Under the pieces are notes generated by a model. That model saw nothing but the letters and a program-made list of their open reading frames with translations. It was not told where the DNA came from and ran no database searches. This document shows positions 56,776 to 64,000 of a DNA stretch of 64,000 nt, one piece after another. Source of the stretch: Zantedeschia hybrid cultivar (lineage: Eukaryota > Streptophyta > Magnoliopsida > Alismatales > Araceae); NCBI GenBank assembly GCA_030544215.1, contig JARZZO010000008.1, forward strand, positions 21,468,614 to 21,532,613. Direction: 5' to 3'. The position numbers and the translations under genes were made by a program. Within the stretch, counting starts at the first letter, position 1, and each line of letters opens with the position of its first letter.

Positions 56776-57885
56776 TTCAGGCTTTTATGGGCTTGGGCCT
56801 ATCAGGCCCATTTGTCCATTTGATGATAGTTTACGACAAAATATTTGTTGATATGTCCGTTTTAAAGGCTAACCTCGAATGATCATAAAGTAGACTGAAA
56901 GCTGGACTATTTATCCTTTGGGAGTTTTTATATACATTCCTGTGAATTATTATACCTGTATATATATTCATGACTCATAAATATTATTATAAATACATCC
57001 AACATCATAAAGAAAGAAAGTTTCAGTCATATCCTTTGGCTAAAATGCTGTCAACTCCAACAAAATATGATTAAGATATTTTTGCCTAGATTCCGCTGAC
57101 TTCTTGTGTATATACCCTGCACTACTTGTGTTGGAGTTGACGGCACTACGATCGAGAGGACATGGATCTACGCATACCCTCCCACTTACAACCTTTACAA
57201 TAATGGGTTTTGAACATAACCATAAAGGTAGTCAACGAGGACACCATCCAGATGTTCGATTCTGGCTAGCAACTTGACCAGGCTTTACATAAGCTTCCGG
57301 TCGAATGCATCATTCCTGGATTTGGCTAGCAACTTAACTAGGCTGAAAAGAATGCCCACAACTCTTGCCTCTGCGAACCATATCTGCATTTGTTCGTGCT
57401 GCTAGGATTGCAAAAAGGATCAAGTCACGGTTTGCAAGCAAGCAACTCAGTTAAAGGTTTATCTCAACTCAATTTCAATTAAGATCGAGTCGAGTTCGAA
57501 TAATTCAACTCAATCCCATGGTTATTTGGCTCGCAGGCTAATCGAACCGATTCGACCTACTCTCAAATTTGTCTCCCTCTCCCTACATTTCTCCTCTCCA
57601 TTCTTAATAATTAGTGCCCGACAAGTTGAGTCAAAATAAAAAACTAACAAAAAAAGGAAAGATGAACCCCATCGAGTCTGCAGGCTTAAGTAGGCTCGAG
57701 AAGTTTAAATTGTTCCGCACGCTTAGCCACCGATAATGTTTAAATTGTTCTCCTAACAGATTTACATTGTAAACACCTTACCTTCCCCCTCATCTGGGAT
57801 AAGCCTGCAAGTGGATTTAGTTGATCTGCAGTCTAATTTGCCTCCTACCTATAAAATTTAATCTACTCTATAAAATTATAGTATA
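56776..57885. other. intergenic
   Basis: No gene recognised. GGCTAGCAACTTGACCAGGCT at 57265 and GGCTAGCAACTTAACTAGGCT at 57323 form a short direct repeat. 57440-57560 is rich in CAACTCAA and GATCGAGTCGAGTTCGA phrases. Confidence 0.5.
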
Positions 57886-59025
57886 CTAGTTCCAAACCCG
57901 TGCATCCCACGGCTTTTATGTGAAATTATTTAAAATATATTAAGTTTAATTTTTAGATAAAAATATCATATTGATTTAAATAACCTCGTCTTAATAAACT
58001 TTTAATTTTAAGCAAATAATCAAGTATAAAGACAATTTTGTGTGACGAATATTAAACTTTTAATTTCGCCTAATAAGAACTCTAATCTGAAGTTATTTCG
58101 CTCGCATGCTAAACCATATTAGTGCTAACTCGTAATAGAGAGATCTCAGGAGATCCAAATGATGTTGAAAAAAATAAAAAGGAAAAACAGTAACATGTAG
58201 TGAGCGAGCATGGTACTTCTATACAATAATAATTTAACAATAATGTTATTTAAAAACATATCATTCACGATGGCACTGTAGATGAAGGTTGACGTCAAGT
58301 AAAAGTACGGAAGGTATAACTTTAGGATTCCGAGTTGTCTTCTTTACTAGGTGGCTTACCGTATATATTAATATAGTTAAAAATATTAATATATTATATA
58401 TTATAACTAAAAATATTATAACTAAAAAAATTATACGTGATGATAAATATTAAATATTATATGATATAGCAATTATTAACATATAAAAATTAACATAATA
58501 AATAATAAATACAAATAATATACAATAAAAAGTATATGACATATGAGTTAAATAAATTTATAAGATAAGTTACTTATATTATAATAAAAATATTATAAAA
58601 TACATTATTTAAAATTGTATCAATATTAAATACAAAATAATATTATTCCTAAATATTTGTCTTACTCTATTTTATTTAACTTTTAATATAATAATTTAAG
58701 AATAATATTTTTTATTACCAAAGAAGTTATTCAATTTTAGGGGGGTCATGGCCCCCCGCTCCCTTGAGTTCATCCTAGAGAGAGAGAGAGAGAGAGAGTT
58801 ATAAACATTAATGAGTTATTTTGAAATGGATGGAGGTGAGAATTATGGTCATTAATGAGTTGTTTTAAAATGAGTGGGGTGAGAAGAGGAATGAATAACA
58901 TAATAGGGTTATAGGTATTAATGACTTCTCTTAAGACTTGTTTAATAAAAATTTTTTGACGAGAAAGAATATGAGAGTGCCCCATCAGCTGGGTTAAAAA
59001 CTCTATTTTATTAGTATAGTAAAGA
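57886..59025 (-). mobile_element. non-autonomous Helitron, complete copy
   Basis: Read on the minus strand the element starts TCTTTACTATACTAATAAAATAG and ends CTAG at 57886. Just before the end is the GC-rich hairpin CCGTGGGATGCACGGG expected of a Helitron terminator. It sits between A and T on the host strand (A at 57885, T at 59026) with no duplication, the standard Helitron target. Length 1140 bp, AT-rich, no helicase. Internal landmarks, given on the + strand, are GGGGGTCATGGCCCCCCGC and a GA run near 58775-58798. Confidence 0.75.
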
Positions 59026-59587
59026 TTATAATTGAAAATATTGTAACAAAAAAGTATTATATGTGACTATACATATTAAATATATATGATATGGAATTAA
59101 CATAATAAATAAAAAATACAAATAATATACAATAAAAAAGTATATAACATATGAGTTAAATAAATTTATAATATAAGTTAAGTAAAATAGAGTAAGACAA
59201 ATATTTAGGAATAATATTATTTGTATTTAATATTAATATAACTTTAAATTTTAAAGTTATTTCATAATATTCTTATTACAATATAAGTAACTTATAATAT
59301 AAATAATTTTAAAATAATATTTTTATTACCAAAGAAGTAATTCAATTTTAGGGAGGCCATGGCCCTCCGTTCTCTTGAGTCCGTTCCAAAGAGAGAGATA
59401 GAGAGTTATGGCTATTAATGAGTTGTTTGAAATGAGTAGGAGTGAGAAGGGGAAAGAATAATCATAATAGGGTTATGGATATTAATGACTTCTCTGAAAA
59501 ATTGTTTAATATATATATATATTTTTACGGAAAACAATATGAGAGTGTAATGTTAGGTAGGTTAAAAACTCTATTTTATTATTATAA
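59026..59587 (-). mobile_element. partial Helitron unit (5' part only)
   Basis: Repeats the 58380-59025 part of the complete copy: TTGTAACAAAAAAGTATTATATGTGACTATA, the GGGAGGCCATGGCCCTCCG landmark, then GGTTAAAAACTCTATTTTATTATTATAA. On the minus strand this is the 5' half without a 3' terminator, running straight into the complete copy below it. Confidence 0.65.
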
Positions 59588-60859
59588 CTAGTTTCAAACC
59601 CGGGCCATGCACAACATTTATGCAAAATTAGTTAAAATATATAATAAATTTAATTTTAAGATAAAAACATCATATTTATTTAAATAACTTCGTCTTAATA
59701 AAGTTTTAATTTTCAGCAAATAATCATGTATAAAGATATTTTACATGAGAAATATTAAACTTTTAATTTTGCTTAATAAGGACTCTAATATAAAGGCATT
59801 TCGCTCACATGCTAAATTGTACTAGTGCTAACTATGTGAGTTTAATAGAGAGATCTCAAGATATCTAAAATATTGTTGAAAAAGAAAAAGAAAAGTAGTA
59901 ACATGCTGTAAATAATCAAATATAAATATAATTTTGTACGAGGACTACAATGAAACCATAACATCGTGCAAATGAAGTAAAATATTATTTGAACACAATG
60001 GATGACAATGATACTTTCACATAATAAAGAATTTAAAAATATCGTTATTTAAAAACAAATCATTCATGAAGGGTACTCTTGATAAAGATTTATTTAAAGT
60101 AAAGATACAAAAGATATGCTTCTAATTTTAGGGTTTTGAGTTGCCTTATTTGCTAAGTGGCTTACCATATATGTTAATATACTTAAAAATATTAATATGT
60201 TATATATTATAACTAAAAATATTATAACTAAAAGATAGTATATGTGACTATAAATATTAAATATTATATGATATAGTAATTATTGACATATAAAAATTAA
60301 CATAATAAATAATAAATACGACAAAAAGTATATAACATATGAGTTAAATAAATTTATAAGATAAGTTAAATAAAATAGAGTAAGACAAATATTTAGGAAT
60401 AATATTATTTCGTATTTAATATTTATATAATTTTTAATTTTTACTTTATTTTAAAGTATTTTTTATTATAAATAATTTATAATATAAATATTTTAGAAAT
60501 AATACTTTTATTACTAAAGAAGTTCTTTAATTTTAGGGGGGGGGGGTCATGGACCCCCGCTTTCCTGACTCCGTCCATGAGAGAGAGAGAACTATGATCA
60601 TTAATGAGTTGTTTTGAAATGGGTGGGGAGAGAGAGTGTTATGACTATTTATGAGTTGTTTGAAATAGGTGGGGGTGAGAGTTATGGTCACTAATGACTT
60701 GTTTTGAAATGAGTGAGGTGAGAGGGAAGAAATAATCATAATAGTTATGGACATTCATGACTTCTCCTAAGAATTATTTGATAATTTTATTTGGCGGAAA
60801 GAATATGAGAGTGCCACATCAGCTAGGTTAAAAAACCTATTTTATTAGTATAATATAGA
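59588..60859 (-). mobile_element. non-autonomous Helitron, second complete copy
   Basis: Minus-strand start TCTATATTATACTAATAAAATAGG at 60859 and end CTAG at 59588, preceded by the decayed hairpin sequence TGCATGGCCCGGG. Host A at 59587 and T at 60860 flank it. The 3' portion repeats 57886-58375 of the first copy (TTTCAGCAAATAATCATGTATAAAG). The landmark is GGGGGGTCATGGACCCCCGC at about 60537-60556. Length 1272 bp. Confidence 0.72.
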
Positions 60860-61860
60860 TACTTAAAAATATTAATAAGTTATATATTATAATTTAAATT
60901 TTTATACCAAAAAAATATTATATGTGCCTATAAATATTAAATATTATATAATATGACAATTATTAACATATAAAAATTAACGTGATACATAATGAATACA
61001 AATAAAATATATAACATATGAGTTAAACAAATTTATAAAATAAGTTTAATAAAATAGAGTAAGACAAAAAATTTAGAATAATATTATTTTATATTTAATA
61101 CTAATATAAATATAAATTTTAACTTTTTTATAATATTTTTAGTATAATAATAAATTATATTAAAAATAATTTAAAAATAATAAGTTTCTTAATTTTGGGG
61201 AGCTATAGCCCTGCTCCCCTACATCCGTCCCAAAGAGAGAGAGAGAGAAAGAGAGAGTTATGACTATTAATGAGTAATTCTAAAATAAGTGGGGTAAGAG
61301 TTATGGCTATTAATGAGTTGTTTTGAAATAACCAGAAGTGAAAAGGAGAAGAAATAAGTATAATTAATGACTTCTTCTAAAAATTATTTAATAATTTTTT
61401 GGAGGGAAAACATTTCAGACTATCACATCAGCAAGATTAGAAACTCTGTTTTATTAGTATAAGAAAGATAGATACTTAGAAATATTAATATGTTATATAT
61501 TATATTTAAAAATGTTATAACTAAAAAATATTATATGACAATTATTAACATATAAAAATTAACTTGATAAATAATGAATACAAATAATATACGACAAAAA
61601 AATATATAACTAAAGAGTTAAATAAATTTATAAGATAAGCTTAATAGAATTGAGTAAGACAAATGTTTAAGAATAATATTATACTATATTTAATACTAAT
61701 ATAAATATTTATTTTTTAATTTAGTTTATAATATTTTTATTATAATATAAATCATTTATATTATAAATAATTTAAAAATAATATTTTTATATCAAAATAG
61801 TTTCTTACTTTTGAGGGGGCCATAGCCCCACTAACTCTGCTTTATTAGTATAATTTAGAT
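60860..61860 (-). mobile_element. two further partial Helitron 5' units
   Basis: The unit 60860-61472 repeats ACTTAAAAATATTAATAAGTTATATATTAT..., a GGGGAGCTATAGCCCTGCTCCC landmark and a 5' end near 61468-61472. The unit 61473-61860 has GAGGGGGCCATAGCCCC and ends TTTATTAGTATAATTTAGAT, with the GA-rich block missing. Neither has a CTAG terminator. Confidence 0.62.
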
Positions 61861-64000
61861 AGATTAAAAATCTTTACCCATAAGTTCTTAAAGATTGGAT
61901 TGAATTGATATTCAAATTATAAACTCTCTGATATCCATGCTTTGATCCATTTTTTTAATAAAATCAAATTTAAATTGTTTAATATTATATCTAATATATA
62001 AGGACTATTTGATCTGTAATCCTTTGATTCATCCAACGGTCTAATTTTTTCTAGGGTTTCTTTTCCCAAGTTCCTAGCTATCTCAAGACCCGTAATCCAG
62101 GTGCCATAATGAATGCCAAAATTCCTCTTCTCTTCCTCCCTCTTCCTCCTCCATTCTTAGTAACTTTACTTTTGATGTTACCACAATCTGATTGCACTTG
62201 CAACCCAAACTTATTTTAAGTGTGAATAGTTTTTTAGATGTTACATGGTGGGATGAATGTAGATGGATTGCGAAATATTAATGACATTTTGCATGTTTCT
62301 AGTAATTGTGAATAGATGTCAAATTATAAAATAAATGTAAACATGTTATGAAATGAATGTGGACTTTTTGTAAAATGTGCATAGTATGACATATTTTAAG
62401 ATATTAATTTTTAACATTTTATAACCCAAAATAGAATCTACTCCAATCTACATCCGCTTCGATTTGTGGAAGACCGGACACATTTAGGTTAAGATATCTC
62501 TCGGTCCAACCTATGTCATCCACGTACGAGAAAAAAATAAGTATAATCCGATCTATGGAAGGATTTGGATTAAAAGTTTACCCTCAGATTTGCAATGGGT
62601 AGTCTATGGATGAGGAGACGTTTCAGATTTTGTTAATCCATTGCCTTCGTTTCGTAACTTACACCATTGACATTTGAACTGCATTAATTTGTATTTTCCC
62701 TTATTTTGACTTCGTTTTTGTAAGGAACTCATGGACGACTAGAAACACAGTAACTTATATTTTATTTCAAAGCCTTCTAATAAAGTTTTAGCCAGGAGTT
62801 TTAGATCTATTAAAACAACTCTGAAAAAAAAAATTTAAAGATCAACATCCAAGACTAACAAATTAACACCTAGGGGTCTATCTTGAACAAAATTAGAAAC
62901 TTCATAATTTATCTCATGTTCATAGTTAGTTTAATGATCGAAATATGTTAGGATATAACGTGACTTAAATTAGAGAATTTGTCAAATATTTAGTCAAACA
63001 ATCAAAAGATGATGAAATAGCATAGCAACGCATATATAGATTTTTGGGCAACATTAAAAAACTGAAAACGCAAGATATAATTTTATCATAGTTAGATATA
63101 AATCAAATCATGAGATTTTGGTTTGAATGGGGGGAGAATCTAGAAGCCCAATATCACCGCAATAAGTGAGGCCTAGTGGCTCGTTGGATCTAACACTCAC
63201 AAGGTCTACAACGACTACAATTTCTAGGAAAAATCATGAAGGCCAATGGTTGAGAAAAAAATCTCATGACTTCATTTTCCGAAGGACTTATGTGCAACAA
63301 AGAGTTCGAAAATCCATTCCCTCAATCGACAACAGAGAGAAGAAGAAGTAGACAAGCCTTCTTGACCACTGACCACCGAGGATTGGGGATCACTAGGAGT
63401 GCATGTCATTTCTCTTTTTGGCCTAACTCACAAGTCCCCTCCACGTGTCAATCTATGTTAGTGTACTTGTCAAGTCCAATGCTGCTTGTGATAGGACTGC
63501 TATAATTAAAAGATCCACTACCATTGGATTAAATCCTTGATGCCACTGTCACCATGAGAAATCTATCCCTAAAAAGGTGATTAATTGCGTTTACACTCAA
63601 ATTAGACCTTACTAAGTAGGGAAGGATCATGCATGTCGTCCTCGTAGCATTCAACAAAGGACATGGGTCCAACATGGGCATACCCTCCTAGATATGTGTC
63701 ATCTCCTTTCTAAAGAAAATTTATATATAAGCTTTTAACTCTCCACCATATAAAGTGATCTCTTCCGAGACTCAAAAAATCCAAACCTCCGTTAAAGAGA
63801 CCTTCTTCCACCTTTTGTAACTTAACTTAAGCATCAAAGAGTTAATTTTTGAGAAACTCAGGGCCCCTAATTGCCACTTGACTTTTTCTCAACTATTCAT
63901 CTTGTGCATGGGGGATCAGAGAGTTTTCCCCCTCTACGTGGTTCATTGAAAAGATAAATTTATTTTCATACAAACCCATGATTTATAAGATTTAATTAAT
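61861..64000. other. AT-rich intergenic DNA
   Basis: No gene supported. Frames of 61-79 codons near 63166-63505 lack recognisable domains. Nothing repetitive stands out apart from A/T runs. Confidence 0.5.

Noticed and set aside
1..64000. CRISPR array, bacterial operons or organelle genes
   Set aside because: No regularly spaced short repeats with unique spacers, no bacterial gene organisation and no plastid or mitochondrial gene was recognised.

Overview
The window is nuclear DNA of a flowering plant. The two host genes have plant-specific family signatures, all introns of the multi-exon gene are GT-AG, and long AT-rich intergenic DNA is full of plant-type transposons. A very GC-rich, single-exon purine-permease gene next to AT-rich DNA suggests a commelinid-type monocot (palm, banana or ginger like). 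That last step is inference; the species cannot be read from the sequence.

Only two host protein genes are convincing, both on the + strand. At 29463-34447 is a nine-exon YTH-domain gene of the ECT family (cytosolic m6A mRNA reader, 604 aa when spliced). At 45722-46909 is an intronless purine permease (PUP family, 395 aa, about ten membrane segments). Nothing in the sequence links their functions.

The rest is mainly mobile DNA. (1) 5713-16632 is a 10.9-kb Ty3/gypsy element of the Tat type: LTRs, primer-binding site, gag-PR-RT-RNaseH-archaeal-type RNaseH-integrase in one frame broken by three stop codons, then a separate antisense gene with its own TATA box and two introns, then a polypurine tract and the 3' LTR. 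(2) That element sits inside a roughly 400-bp hAT-like MITE (5434-5712 plus 16633-16759), one of four family copies in the window with readable 8-bp target duplications, plus a related fifth. (3) Five copies of a second MITE family (TIR GAGTAAYAYTTG, mostly 9-bp duplications, Mutator-like) lie at 41050, 48491, 50347, 56085 and 56425. (4) 20698-21912 is a 1.2-kb element with long inverted ends, a 9-bp duplication and a GC-rich interior unlike its ends, a Pack-MULE candidate. (5) 57886-61860 is a minus-strand Helitron array with five 5' ends but only two 3' ends.

Other structure includes tandem duplications (26905-27400, 47299-47556, 55214-56030), a duplicated 127-bp block upstream of the YTH gene, a miRNA-like hairpin upstream of the permease gene, and two promoter-like GC islands without an obvious gene. 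All coordinates, repeat alignments, splice sites and domain calls were made by eye; no similarity search was run.
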